Made by a program: the position numbers and the translations under genes. Positions 1-7,605 of a stretch of 64,000 nt of DNA are shown here, piece after piece. Below the pieces are notes generated by a model that saw nothing but the letters and a program-made list of their open reading frames with translations, was not told the DNA's origin and made no database searches. Positions within the stretch are counted from its first letter, which is position 1, and the number at the start of each line of letters is the position of its first letter. The DNA is from CAZLDI01 sp964558415 (GTDB lineage: Bacteria > Chloroflexota > Dehalococcoidia > SM23-28-2 > RBG-16-64-32), in NCBI GenBank assembly GCA_964558415.1, contig CAZLDI010000001.1, forward strand, positions 1 through 64,000, given 5' to 3'.

Positions 1-1694
1 CACTGAGCGTAGGGCATGGCGCCGGAGTCGAACCAGCAGTCCATGACCTCGGGGAGACGCTGCATCGTGCCCCCACAGCCGGCGCAGCGCAGCTCGATGC
101 GGTCGACGTAGGGCCGGTGCAGGTCGGCGAGGGCGTCGACGGCGGCCGGGTCGATGGCCAACGTCCGCATTTCGTCGAGAGAGCCGACGGCCTCGTGAGT
201 GGCGCAGGAGGCGCACTGCCAGACGGGCAGCGGCGTCCCCCAGTAGCGCTCGCGGCTGAGCGCCCAGTCCACGTTGTTGCGCAGCCAGTCGCCGAAGCGC
301 CCGCGCTTGATGTGCTCAGGGTACCAGTTGATCCGCTCGTTTCCGGCGATGAGGCTGTCCTTAACGGCGGTCGTGCGGATGTACCAGGTAGGCTTGGCGT
401 AGTAGAGCAGCGGCGCATCGCAGCGCCAGCAGAACGGATAGGTGTGGCGGACCGTCTCCGAGCGCAGCATAAGGCCCCGCTCCGTGAGGTCGTCGATGAT
501 GCCGGCATCCGCGTCCTTGACGAACCGCCCGGGCCACGGCGAGCCTTCCGGCAGGTTACCGCGCAGGTCGACAGGCTGCAGGAAGAGGAGTCCGTGCTGC
601 TTTCCGAGCTCGAAGTCCTCGCCTCCGAAGGCCGGGGCGACGTGTACGATGCCGGTACCGTCGTCGAGCGAGACGAAGTCGCCGCCGAGGACGGTATACG
701 CGAGGTCTCGGCCGGGAACTTGGACCGGCACGACGCGCGCTTCCTGCGCCGGGTCGAACCACATGGCCGGCACGCCCCATTGCGTGGGGTCGTACAGGTG
801 CTCGTAGTTGAGGCCGACGAGCTCGCTTCCAGCCAGCCGTCCCACGATCTTGAGGCCGTCACCGAGCAACCGGGCGGCCAGCGTAGAGGCCAGTACGAGC
901 CGCTCGCCGTCCACTTCAACCACCGAATACTCCGCCGCCGGCGATACGGCCAGCGCGGTATTGCCCGGGAGCGTCCAGGGCGTCGTGGTCCAGGCGAGAA
1001 GGTAGGTGGGCATCTCGCCCGCGAGGGCGGGGCTTGAACCTGCCCCTACATCCCGCAACTTGAATTTCACGAACACCGAGGGGTCCGGCGTGTCGTCCTT
1101 GTACCCGAGCGCGACTTCGGCGTCCGAAAGGGACGTGCCGCAGCGCGGGCAGTGCGGCGTGGAACGGTAGTCCAGGTAGAGCAGACCCCCCTCCCATAGC
1201 CGCTTCACGATCCACCAGCCCGACTCGATGTAACCGTTGTCACACGTGACGTAGGCGTCTTCCATGTCCGCCCAGAAGCCGATGCGCTCGGTCAGCGCCT
1301 CCCACTCCTTTACGTAGCGGAAGACGCTTTCGCGACAGCGGCGGTTGAACTCCTCGATGCCGAACTTCTCGATGTCGGCCTTGCTCTTGAGTCCCAGCTC
1401 ACGCTCCACCTCCAGCTCGACCGGCAGGCCGTGCGTGTCCCAGCCGGCCTTGCGCTCGACGCGATAGCCGCGCATGGTCTTGTAGCGCGGGAAGAGGTCC
1501 TTGAAGGCGCGGGCGAGGACGTGGTGGATGCCGGGCCGGTTGTTGGCGGTGGGCGGGCCTTCGTAGAAGATGTAGGGCCGGTCCTGCGGGCGCTCGTCCA
1601 CGCTCTTGCGGAAGATGTCGTGCTCTTTCCAGAAGCGGAGGACGTCCTCCTCCAGCTTCGGGAGGCTCTGTCTGCTGTCCACAGGTTTGAACAT
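1..1694 (-). CDS. ileS: Isoleucyl-tRNA synthetase, N-terminal part (runs off the left edge)
   Basis: Charges tRNA-Ile with isoleucine in the cytosol. Reading leftward from the ATG at 1694, the protein opens MFKPVDSRQSLPKLEEDVLRF, has the class I HIGH-type signature as GIHHVLARAF after EGPPTANNRP, then the editing-domain motif WTTTPWTLPGN and a Cys pair (CPRC). The last visible residues are in the CWFDSGAMPYA stretch. The KMSKS loop and C-terminal domain lie beyond the window. The reading frame is open across all 1.69 kb. Compared with the family, about 12 extra residues (VGAGSSPALAGE) sit just before PTYLLAWTTTPW; they are encoded by a copy of a GC-rich palindromic element (1025-1049). A T-box leader lies directly upstream, so expression should respond to uncharged tRNA-Ile. 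Identification is firm. Confidence 0.96.
   Translation of the reverse strand, partial: MFKPVDSRQSLPKLEEDVLRFWKEHDIFRKSVDERPQDRPYIFYEGPPTANNRPGIHHVLARAFKDLFPRYKTMRGYRVERKAGWDTHGLPVELEVERELGLKSKADIEKFGIEEFNRRCRESVFRYVKEWEALTERIGFWADMEDAYVTCDNGYIESGWWIVKRLWEGGLLYLDYRSTPHCPRCGTSLSDAEVALGYKDDTPDPSVFVKFKLRDVGAGSSPALAGEMPTYLLAWTTTPWTLPGNTALAVSPAAEYSVVEVDGERLVLASTLAARLLGDGLKIVGRLAGSELVGLNYEHLYDPTQWGVPAMWFDPAQEARVVPVQVPGRDLAYTVLGGDFVSLDDGTGIVHVAPAFGGEDFELGKQHGLLFLQPVDLRGNLPEGSPWPGRFVKDADAGIIDDLTERGLMLRSETVRHTYPFCWRCDAPLLYYAKPTWYIRTTAVKDSLIAGNERINWYPEHIKRGRFGDWLRNNVDWALSRERYWGTPLPVWQCASCATHEAVGSLDEMRTLAIDPAAVDALADLHRPYVDRIELRCAGCGGTMQRLPEVMDCWFDSGAMPYAQ
1025..1049 (-). repeat. Palindromic element copy inside ileS
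   Basis: On the minus strand this reads GTAGGGGCAGGTTCAAGCC followed by CCGCCC, an imperfect copy of the palindrome at 9255-9285. It lies in frame within ileS at the boundary of the editing domain and encodes VGAGSSPALAG. Insertion into the gene is inferred from the shared sequence and from the absence of such residues in familiar IleRS proteins. Confidence 0.6.
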
Positions 1695-1720
1695 GATCCG
1701 GCTCCCTTTCGTGGTATAGA

Positions 1721-1749
1721 AAAAGGCCCGTCCCAAGGGACGAGCCTTG
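1721..1749 (-). terminator. T-box regulated terminator of ileS
   Basis: On the minus strand AAGGCTCGTCCC and GGGACGGGCCTT pair with a short loop and are followed by a run of T. This is the terminator that the T-box antiterminator would disrupt when uncharged tRNA-Ile binds. It ends about 27 bases before the ileS start. Confidence 0.88.
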
Positions 1750-2038
1750 CTCGCGGTACCACCCTGATTTCCCCCGCGCGGGGCGGAGGACACTCGTTGC
1801 GGGCCACGTCCGCCTCAGGCGGATTATGCCCCTGCCTCTGTTAACGGTGGCTTCCGGCCGAGCCTACTGGTCCGCCTCAGGCGGACGTTTCGGTCGGCGG
1901 CTCGGGAGTGATCTTCGGGCGGCGGCTCCGTGTCCCCTTGCACCTTCGGCTCTCCCCGGGGCAGGCCGCGGGACTCGCTGGCCGGGTTTGCGCAGCCGTA
2001 CTCGTCTCCGTCTTTGCCTTTACGAGCTGTTTGATTGT
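1750..2038 (-). promoter_or_regulatory. T-box riboswitch leader (isoleucine)
   Basis: The minus-strand leader of ileS has the hallmarks of a T-box. The T-box sequence AGGGTGGTACCGCG occupies 1765-1752, directly before the terminator. An AGTA motif (stem I S-turn region) is at 2002-1999. A candidate specifier codon ATC lies at 1912-1910 in the context GAAGATCACTCCCGAG, the arrangement known from ileS T-boxes of GC-rich bacteria. ATC is an Ile codon, which matches the downstream gene. Two copies of a CCGCCTCAGGCGG palindrome (1809-1823 and 1871-1885) lie between stem I and the antiterminator. The 5' end is set from the promoter at 2045-2073. Confidence 0.88.
1809..1885. repeat. Two copies of TCCGCCTCAGGCGGA palindrome
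   Basis: Identical 15-bp palindromes at 1809-1823 and 1871-1885 within the T-box leader. A related palindrome, CCCGCCTGAGGCGGG, is at 4941-4955 inside tsaD. Confidence 0.7.
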
Positions 2039-2044
2039 GCGATA

Positions 2045-2073
2045 AGTGTATCGACGAGGGCCGAGGCTGTCAA
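2045..2073 (-). promoter_or_regulatory. Sigma-70 promoter of the ileS leader
   Basis: On the minus strand there is a perfect -35 TTGACA (2073-2068), a 17-base spacer and a -10 TACACT (2050-2045). Transcription would start near 2038 and run through the T-box leader into ileS. Confidence 0.75.
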
Positions 2074-2087
2074 ACGAGTGGCCCGCC

Positions 2088-2423
2088 CTAAACTGCTCTC
2101 TGGCGCGCTGCGCGAAAGCACTCAGAGCAATAGACGGGCCGGTCCGGGCTGGGCACAAACGGCACCTCCGTCTGCTGGCCACACTGCGTGCACACTGCCG
2201 GGTGCATCTGTCGCGCTTCGCGACCGCCGAAGCTGGCGAAGGGACCGTACGTCACGAACCCGCCGCCGAGCGGGGAGCCGTCCTTCCTGGATGTCCGGCA
2301 GCCGGGGCACCGCCCAGGTTCGTGCGCCAGGCCGCGACTCAAATAGAACGCCTGCTCGCCGGCGGTGAACGTAAAGCTGGACCCGCACTCGCGGCAGGGG
2401 AGCAGCCTGTCGGCGTGAGGCAT
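2088..2423 (-). CDS. Small double zinc-ribbon protein
   Basis: A 111-residue protein with two treble-Cys regions: an N-terminal ribbon with CRECG (residues about 10-14) paired with CPGC about 25 residues on, and a C-terminal ribbon with CTQCG paired with CSEC. This matches the probable zinc-ribbon (zf-trcl-like) and CxxC families common in Chloroflexota and Firmicutes. Such proteins are suspected nucleic-acid or protein binders, but no function is known. The start at 2423 has an AGGAG site about 7 bases upstream, and a TATAAT box lies at 2491-2486. It ends just before the ileS promoter and is transcribed in the same direction. Confidence 0.75.
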   Translation of the reverse strand: MPHADRLLPCRECGSSFTFTAGEQAFYLSRGLAHEPGRCPGCRTSRKDGSPLGGGFVTYGPFASFGGREARQMHPAVCTQCGQQTEVPFVPSPDRPVYCSECFRAARQRAV

Positions 2424-2630
2424 CGCGCGACTCCTGAAGCTGTGAGCGGCCTGATCCAGGACGGGCGGGGCTGATTTCGGCCCGAATTATATGCAAGCCG
2501 CCCGGCGAAATCAATGGCCGGGTATTGGTATCTCTATCAGCGGACCGCCTTCCCTGGCCACATGGCGGCGCCGGACCCATTGCTTGGCGCACTTGCAGTT
2601 CACGACCGGCGCTCCCGACCGCGGTATCCT

Positions 2631-3026
2631 CTAGCTCGCCTCGTCCCGCTCAAGCAAGAGCTCCACCACTTTCGCGAGCGCCGTGTGCGCATAGATCAGA
2701 TAGTCTCGCGGGTGCAGGTCCAGTGGCTTCAGCTCCTCGCTGCGCAGGGCGACCGGGTCTGCCATCTCGAAATCGAACTGGGGCACGTCGTTACCCATGC
2801 GCATTTCGTAAAGCTCGCCGTCGGGCGCCAGGACGACGCAGCCGCGCTCCGGGGATTCCGCGCCCGGCGCGTCGACCTCAATGCCGTACGAGAAGAACGC
2901 GCCGGGGAAGGGAGGGAACGGATCGAGCAGGGCCGCTGCCTCCTGCAGCAGCGCGCGCAGGCGATCCGCCGCGCGCTCCAGCGCCGCGTCCGCCTCGTGC
3001 TTGTAGTCCAGCGGTCTCTGCGCCAT
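2631..3026 (-). CDS. Hypothetical protein, 131 residues
   Basis: No family recognised. The N-terminal half is a charged helix (ADAALERAADRLRALLQEA) followed by a beta-rich region with GCVVLAPDGELYEM, then a helical C-terminus (YIYAHTALAKVVELLLERD) rich in acidic residues. Codon usage and composition are protein-like, unlike the overlapping plus-strand frames. It is divergent from the SufR-like regulator at 3097 with about 70 bases between them. No clear ribosome binding site was seen before the ATG. Confidence 0.65.
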   Translation of the reverse strand: MAQRPLDYKHEADAALERAADRLRALLQEAAALLDPFPPFPGAFFSYGIEVDAPGAESPERGCVVLAPDGELYEMRMGNDVPQFDFEMADPVALRSEELKPLDLHPRDYLIYAHTALAKVVELLLERDEAS

Positions 3027-3084
3027 CTGATGGCTTAATCGCGTTTCTACAGCATCTACTTACGAATCAACGCGCGAAAGGTGC

Positions 3085-3090
3085 TAACAT
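3085..3090 (+). promoter_or_regulatory. -10 box of a leaderless transcript
   Basis: TAACAT followed by six bases and then the ATG at 3097, so the predicted +1 coincides with the start codon of the SufR-like gene. Confidence 0.5.
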
Positions 3091-3096
3091 CTATGC

Positions 3097-3744
3097 ATGG
3101 TCAACCTGCAGATGCAGTCGACGCGCCAGCAGATACTGGAATATCTCCAGCGTAATGCGCGCGGGACCGTGAAGGAACTGGGCCAGCTGCTGGCTCTGAC
3201 GTCCACCGGCATCCGCCAGCACTTAACGGTACTGGAGCGGGACGGCCTCGTCCAGTCTCGCGAGGAACGAGGACGGGTCGGCCGGCCGACGCTGGTATAC
3301 TCGCTGACCGACAAGGCCGATTCTCTCTTCCCCAAGACGTACGACGTCCTGGCCGGCGTGCTGCTGGAGGAGATCAGGGCGACGGACGGGAACGAGAAGC
3401 TGCAGAACCTGCTCCAGCGCGTGGCACACCGCCTGGCCTCCCCGCATCTAGACCGCGTCCAGGGCAAGAGCATGCCGGACCGCGTCAAGGAGACGGCGCG
3501 GCTGATGGAGGAGCAGGGCTGCCTGGTGGACTACAGCGAGAACGAAGGCGAGTACTTCATCGACGAATACACGTGCCCCTTCCCGAAGACCGCCGCCCGC
3601 GACCGTGCCGTCTGCGCCCTGCACGTTGAGTTCGTCCGCATTCTCAGCGGCGGCGACACGCGTCTGACGCGCAGCCTACTGCGCGGAGAGCGCGCCTGCA
3701 CCTATCGTATCCGGCCCGTACCCGCGAAGGCCGCGAGCGCCTAG
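3097..3744 (+). CDS. SufR/ArsR-type Fe-S sensing transcriptional regulator
   Basis: A 215-residue DNA-binding regulator. Residues about 8-70 form a winged helix (TRQQILEYLQ, then GVRQ-like STGIRQHLTVLERDGLV and a GRVGRPT wing). The C-terminal half holds three cysteines at about 160, 173 and 201 (CPF..., VCALH, ACTYRI), spaced C-x12-C-x27-C, plus Cys142. Such spacing is typical of SufR, which binds an Fe-S cluster and represses Fe-S assembly genes. No suf genes are in the window, so the target is unknown. The -10 box TAACAT six bases before the ATG suggests a leaderless mRNA; a second ATG at 3112 is an alternative start. Confidence 0.8.
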   Translation: MVNLQMQSTRQQILEYLQRNARGTVKELGQLLALTSTGIRQHLTVLERDGLVQSREERGRVGRPTLVYSLTDKADSLFPKTYDVLAGVLLEEIRATDGNEKLQNLLQRVAHRLASPHLDRVQGKSMPDRVKETARLMEEQGCLVDYSENEGEYFIDEYTCPFPKTAARDRAVCALHVEFVRILSGGDTRLTRSLLRGERACTYRIRPVPAKAASA

Positions 3745-3816
3745 CGCCGACCCGACCAGAGCATCCAGGCAGCGAAGCAAAGAGCATGCTCCAATGCCCC
3801 ATGCCATCATGCCCGC

Positions 3817-3822
3817 TACAAT
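3817..3822 (+). promoter_or_regulatory. -10 box of a leaderless transcript
   Basis: TACAAT followed by seven bases and an ATG at 3830. This favours 3830 over the upstream in-frame ATGs at 3794 and 3821. No good -35 is seen. Confidence 0.5.
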
Positions 3823-3829
3823 GTACGCG

Positions 3830-4498
3830 ATGCTCTGGGTAGGACAGTTCGGCATCGTCGACGGCGAGGCGCGTGAGGACACGCCCTGGGTCGGCGTGTT
3901 CCGGGACCCGGGCCGGGGCGACGAGCCATCGGACCTCTACGCGATCATCGAGCCGGCGCTGCCGGGCAGCGAAGAGTTCTGCGCCGAGCTCAAAGAGGCG
4001 CTGGGTCGCGTTTTTCACCGGCAGAAGGTCTCCCTGACGGGAGGCCTCTTGAGGGCACTGAAGGCCGCTCACGAGAACCTGCGGGATTGGAACCGGCGCA
4101 GCATGAAGGACCACCGGGTGGCCGCCGGCGTCTCGTGCCTGGCGGTGCGGGAGGGCGAGGGTTGTCTCGCGCTGGTAGCGCCCGCCAGCGCCGTCCACTA
4201 CTCGCGCGGGGTCCTCGACCAGCTCGCACCGGTGATCCCGGACGCGTTGGAGCCGCTGGGCCTGCACGACGAGTTCTGGCCGCAGTTCTACCGGTTCGAC
4301 TTCTCGCCCGGCGACAGGCTGCTGATCCTGTCGCCGGCTTTCGCGCGTACGCTGACCCACGAGGAGCTGGAATCAGCGCTCCAGCTGCCTCCCGAGGAGG
4401 CGATTCCGGAGCTGTACCGGCACGCGAGATTTCTGGCGAACTGCGGCGCCCTGCTCGTCGCCGCCCAGGCGCCCGCCGGGGAGCCTGCGGGCGCGTGA
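3830..4498 (+). CDS. PP2C-like protein, probably degenerate
   Basis: A protein of about 222 residues resembling PPM/PP2C-fold proteins: IEPALPGSEEF..., a helix with LLRALKAAHENLRDWNR, then AAGVSCLAVREGEGCLALVAPAS, the sheet and strand pattern of the fold. The canonical Asp metal ligands (DGMGG, GDS-type motifs) are not evident, so phosphatase activity is doubtful. Its TGA overlaps the GTG start of tsaD (GTGA at 4495-4498), so the two are co-translated. The start was chosen from the -10 box at 3817. Confidence 0.6.
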   Translation: MLWVGQFGIVDGEAREDTPWVGVFRDPGRGDEPSDLYAIIEPALPGSEEFCAELKEALGRVFHRQKVSLTGGLLRALKAAHENLRDWNRRSMKDHRVAAGVSCLAVREGEGCLALVAPASAVHYSRGVLDQLAPVIPDALEPLGLHDEFWPQFYRFDFSPGDRLLILSPAFARTLTHEELESALQLPPEEAIPELYRHARFLANCGALLVAAQAPAGEPAGA

Positions 4499-5493
4499 GG
4501 CTGCTGGGGATCGAGACGTCCTGCGACGAGACAGCGATCGCCGTCGTAGAGGACGGCCGGCACATCCTCTCGAACGTCGTCGCTTCGCAGGTGGAGCTGC
4601 ACGCCGAGTACGGCGGCGTTGTCCCGGAGCTGGCTTCGCGCAAGCACGTAGAGGCGGTCATTCCCGTGCTAGATGAGGCTCTGTCACGGGCCGGCTGCGG
4701 GCTTGATCGGATCGACGCGATTGCCGTCACTTACGGGCCTGGGCTGGCCGGCGCCCTGCTTGTCGGCGTCAACTTCGCCAAGGCGCTCGCCTACGCCTGC
4801 GGCCTGCCGCTGGTGGCAGTAAACCACCTCGAAGGCCACATCTACGCGGCGTGGCTTGATAGCGAAAATGAGCCGTGCTTTCCGTTGCTTGCGCTGATCG
4901 TCTCCGGCGGCCACAGCGACGTGGTGCTCGTGCATGGCCACCCGCCTGAGGCGGGCTACCGCCGTCTGGGGGAGACCGTTGACGACGCCGCAGGTGAGGC
5001 GTTCGATAAGGTGGCGCGCCTGCTCGGTCTGGGCTTCCCCGGGGGGCCGGCGATCGATCGCCTGGCTGCCGCGGCGCCGGCGCCGGCGTTCTCGCTGCCA
5101 CGGGCGCGCCTCGCGCGGCAGTACGATTTCAGCTTCAGCGGCCTCAAGACGAAGGTCCAGCGGATCATGCGGGGCGAGGAGGGCGCAGCGCCGGATACGG
5201 CTGAACTGGCGGCCGCCTTTCAGGAGTCGGTCGTGGACTCGCTGGTGACAAAAGCGCTCCAGGCCGCGCGTGATCACGGGGCGCAGCAGATCGTCGTTGC
5301 CGGCGGCGTCGCGGCCAACTCACTGCTGCGCGCTTCGTTGTTGGAGCGCTCGCCCCTGCCAGTTGTGCTGCCGCCTCAGGCACTCTGCACGGATAACGGC
5401 GCGATGATCGCCGCCTGCGGTTGGCACCGCCTGCGGGCGGGCGCTGTGGCACCGCTGGACCTGGACGTGGCGCCGGGGCTGCGCATCGGCTGA
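4495..5493 (+). CDS. tsaD: tRNA N6-adenosine threonylcarbamoyltransferase
   Basis: A 332-residue Kae1/TsaD protein. It transfers threonylcarbamoyl to A37 of ANN-reading tRNAs with TsaB and TsaE. Seen: N-terminal LLGIETSCDETAIAVV, metal-binding HLEGH (residues about 110-114), GGHSDVVLV, DDAAGEAFDK, DFSFSGLKT, and the C-terminal VAGGVAANS and CTDNGAMIA. A short insert PPEA in HGHPPEAGYRRLG is encoded by a CCCGCCTGAGGCGGG palindrome (4941-4955). The GTG start overlaps the TGA of the PP2C-like gene. Length is normal for the bacterial family. Confidence 0.96.
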   Translation: MRLLGIETSCDETAIAVVEDGRHILSNVVASQVELHAEYGGVVPELASRKHVEAVIPVLDEALSRAGCGLDRIDAIAVTYGPGLAGALLVGVNFAKALAYACGLPLVAVNHLEGHIYAAWLDSENEPCFPLLALIVSGGHSDVVLVHGHPPEAGYRRLGETVDDAAGEAFDKVARLLGLGFPGGPAIDRLAAAAPAPAFSLPRARLARQYDFSFSGLKTKVQRIMRGEEGAAPDTAELAAAFQESVVDSLVTKALQAARDHGAQQIVVAGGVAANSLLRASLLERSPLPVVLPPQALCTDNGAMIAACGWHRLRAGAVAPLDLDVAPGLRIG

Positions 5494-5510
5494 TGGAGCG
5501 CTGCGGGCGT

Positions 5511-6743
5511 TCAGGAGAGCGGGCAGCGACCGCAGCCGCCTTGCGTGCAGTATTCTTTGAGCAGGTAGAGCATCCCCTGCTGGCGGCGCGTGGTGATGCG
5601 CACGTCCGCGCCAACGGCCTGGTGCAGGTGCCGGACGGCGCCGTAGCGTGCGGAAAGCGGCAGCCGCGCGTATATGCGTTCCGCCCGGCCCGCGGGCTCA
5701 GGGCCGAGCGCGGCCAGTAGCGGCAACACGGCGTTCGCGGTGATCTCCAGCGCGCGCGACCGGCCAATGGCGCCGGGGACGCTAAGCAGTTTCAGCAGGC
5801 CGGGGCCTGCTTCTTCTTCGCTGTCCAGTGGCCGGAAGAGAGCGTCCGGGAGACCGGCGCCGGCGAAGCGCGCGGCGAGCCGGGCGGCGCCGTGCAACCT
5901 GGCTTGCGGCGCATTGCCTGGCCGGGCCGGGCGAACGTCGCGTTCGGCGCCGGCGAGTTCAGCCAGCCCGGCAGAGAGCAGGCACAGAGCCTCGTCTTCG
6001 CGCGCGGAGCTGCTCAGCGTCAGGAGGCGTCTGCGCAGGCGGGCCCAGGGCACGCCTGCGGCGAGGAGCCGGAAGGAGGCGCTGTCCCCGCCGTAGCCCA
6101 ACCCTTCCAGAATGCCCTCCCAGAGGAGCTGTCCGGGCTCTTCGACGGCGGCCAGACGCTTCGCCAGCTTTGCGCCCTTGCGGCGGAAGCGCGTGACGCC
6201 GAGGCGGTCAAGCGCCGCTCCGGTTTTCCGTTCGCCGAGGCGGGGCACGGCGCTGCGGCAAGGCTCCTCCCACTGCACGGGCCGCATCAGCCAGATCCTG
6301 ACCTCTGCGGTTCGGCCGTCAACCCAGTCTGCGAGCGCCACGACCGGCACAGACCGCCCGCTGGATACGACCGTGTCGCGACCCTCGTCGTCGCGGAACA
6401 CCAAGTGCAGCGCCAGCCCGTCGTATGCCGGATCCCGGTCGTGGCCGTGGCGGCGGAAGTCGCTGCTGCGGACGTGCAGTTCAACGTCGCCCTGAAGCAG
6501 ACCCCAGGGAGCAGCGACGATGGCATCACGGAAGTCCGGCCCCGCGCCGGTGTTCCGCCGTCCCCGGTAGACGACGCGCAGCGACGCCCCATCGCGCGTC
6601 GACAACGCCCCCGCTGGGAAGCGCTGCCCGTCCCAGAGATGTGACAGCTCGGCCTCCGTTAGGCCGGCGGGGGCGAGACGGGGCAGGGGACGCGATCGCT
6701 CGACGGGCGCTGTCTGCGGGCGGGACGTTAACACGAGGGTCAC
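5511..6743 (-). CDS. DUF2851 family protein
   Basis: A 410-residue protein with the DUF2851 pattern: ELSHLWDGQRF, GPDFRDAIV, GDVELHVRSSDFRRHGHDRDPAYD, VLHLVF-type strand and a C-terminal cluster YCTQGGCGRCPL. The HxxxHxHDxDPAYD stretch is the family signature, and the terminal cysteines may bind metal. Function is unknown; a nuclease-like fold has been suspected for such motifs but is not shown here. Its ATG overlaps the stop of the upstream HTH gene (ATGA at 6743-6740), so they form a two-gene operon. It converges on tsaD with only 17 bases between the stops. Confidence 0.85.
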   Translation of the reverse strand: MTLVLTSRPQTAPVERSRPLPRLAPAGLTEAELSHLWDGQRFPAGALSTRDGASLRVVYRGRRNTGAGPDFRDAIVAAPWGLLQGDVELHVRSSDFRRHGHDRDPAYDGLALHLVFRDDEGRDTVVSSGRSVPVVALADWVDGRTAEVRIWLMRPVQWEEPCRSAVPRLGERKTGAALDRLGVTRFRRKGAKLAKRLAAVEEPGQLLWEGILEGLGYGGDSASFRLLAAGVPWARLRRRLLTLSSSAREDEALCLLSAGLAELAGAERDVRPARPGNAPQARLHGAARLAARFAGAGLPDALFRPLDSEEEAGPGLLKLLSVPGAIGRSRALEITANAVLPLLAALGPEPAGRAERIYARLPLSARYGAVRHLHQAVGADVRITTRRQQGMLYLLKEYCTQGGCGRCPLS

Positions 6744-7003
6744 GCGCTACTGTCCTCCTGGGCCTCAGCGCCGGCCGCGCCCGGCGGCGCGCTACCGTAT
6801 TCGAATCCGGCGCGCTCCGCGATGATGCTGAGCAGCCGCGAGGAAGCTCCGCGGGGGCCGTAGCGCCCCGTCTCCCATTCGCTGATCGTCTGCTGGCGGG
6901 TGCCCATCTCGTCAGCCAGCTCCCGCTGGCTCAGCTGCAAGTGCTCGCGCAGCGAGCGCACCTTGTCCGCGTCCCAGCCGTACTGCGCCCTCCGTCCCGG
7001 CAT
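6740..7003 (-). CDS. Small helix-turn-helix (XRE) protein
   Basis: An 87-residue protein with a Cro/C1-type HTH at residues about 12-65 (VRSLREHLQLSQRELADEMG, TRQQTISEWETGRYGPRG). It probably binds DNA, and is co-translated with the DUF2851 gene through a 4-bp ATGA overlap. Longer readings would run through the CIRCE operator. The ATG at 7003 is preferred because TAAAAT (7016-7011) lies seven bases upstream, as for a leaderless mRNA. The ATG at 7012 is an alternative. Confidence 0.78.
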   Translation of the reverse strand: MPGRRAQYGWDADKVRSLREHLQLSQRELADEMGTRQQTISEWETGRYGPRGASSRLLSIIAERAGFEYGSAPPGAAGAEAQEDSSA

Positions 7004-7010
7004 GCGTATC

Positions 7011-7016
7011 ATTTTA
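7011..7016 (-). promoter_or_regulatory. -10 box of a leaderless transcript
   Basis: On the minus strand TAAAAT, then seven bases, then the ATG of the HTH gene at 7003. Confidence 0.45.
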
Positions 7017-7078
7017 CACGGAAGCGTGTAGCGAGGGCAACGACCAACAGGGAGCAACAGCAAAGCGACCGCCGGCTG

Positions 7079-7108
7079 TTGCCTTGCCGCTTGGTCCTCT
7101 GTTAAGAT
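7079..7108 (+). promoter_or_regulatory. Probable groESL promoter
   Basis: TTGCCT (7079-7084), 18-base spacer, TAAGAT (7103-7108). The predicted start near 7115 is at the edge of the CIRCE operator, the usual arrangement for HrcA control. Confidence 0.55.
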
Positions 7109-7116
7109 GCCTCTGG

Positions 7117-7143
7117 TTAGCACTCTCAGCATGCGAGTGCTAA
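7117..7143. promoter_or_regulatory. CIRCE operator (HrcA binding site)
   Basis: A perfect CIRCE inverted repeat: TTAGCACTC at 7117-7125, nine-base spacer, GAGTGCTAA at 7135-7143. It lies between the promoter and groES, so the chaperonin operon is repressed by HrcA and released on heat stress. hrcA itself is not in the window. Confidence 0.97.
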
Positions 7144-7196
7144 CGCGTCCCCGACGCCCATCCCCGGAAAGTCAATTAGAAGGAGGACCCACTAAC

Positions 7197-7538
7197 GTGG
7201 CTACAGCTACGAAGACGAACGCCAAAAAGGCCACCGCGAAGCTCGTACCCCTGGGCGACCGCATAGTCGTCAAGCAGAGCAAGCAGGAAGAGGTGCGCGC
7301 CAGCGGGCTCGTCATCCCGGACACGGCGCGCGAGAAGCCGCAACTCGGCGAAGTGATCGCCGTCGGCCCGGGCCGCCTGGACGATAACGGCAAGCGCATC
7401 GCGATCGACGTCAAGTCCGGTGACCGCGTGCTGTACGCCAAGTACAGCGGCCAGGAAGTCCCGCGCGGCGTCTACGGCGACACGGACGACGAGTACATGG
7501 TGCTCAAGGAGTCCGACATCCTCGCCAAACTGACCTAG
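7197..7538 (+). CDS. groS: Co-chaperonin GroES
   Basis: The 10-kDa lid of the GroEL chamber. 113 residues from a GTG start preceded by AAGGAGG at 7180-7186. Core motifs: KLVPLGDRIVVKQ, mobile-loop region EEVRASGLVIPD, GEVIAVGPGR, GDRVLYAKYSG, and the C-terminal YMVLKESDILA. The first about 15 residues are a Lys/Ala/Thr-rich tail (ATATKTNAKKATAK) longer than usual. Longer in-frame readings start inside CIRCE and lack a ribosome site. Followed 67 bases later by groEL. Confidence 0.96.
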   Translation: MATATKTNAKKATAKLVPLGDRIVVKQSKQEEVRASGLVIPDTAREKPQLGEVIAVGPGRLDDNGKRIAIDVKSGDRVLYAKYSGQEVPRGVYGDTDDEYMVLKESDILAKLT

Positions 7539-7605
7539 CGACCAACACCGGGGGACGGAACCCGGAGCCGTTCCGTCTCGCCTTTCAGGGATAAAGGAGT
7601 TGTTG

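Noticed and set aside
117..1037. Long plus-strand open frames opposite ileS
   Set aside because: The minus strand encodes a clear IleRS; the plus-strand product has no domain and is an antisense shadow of a GC-rich gene.
2514..3172. Plus-strand frames opposite the 131-residue gene
   Set aside because: Composition is Arg/Pro/Ala noise, while the minus-strand product has plausible secondary structure.
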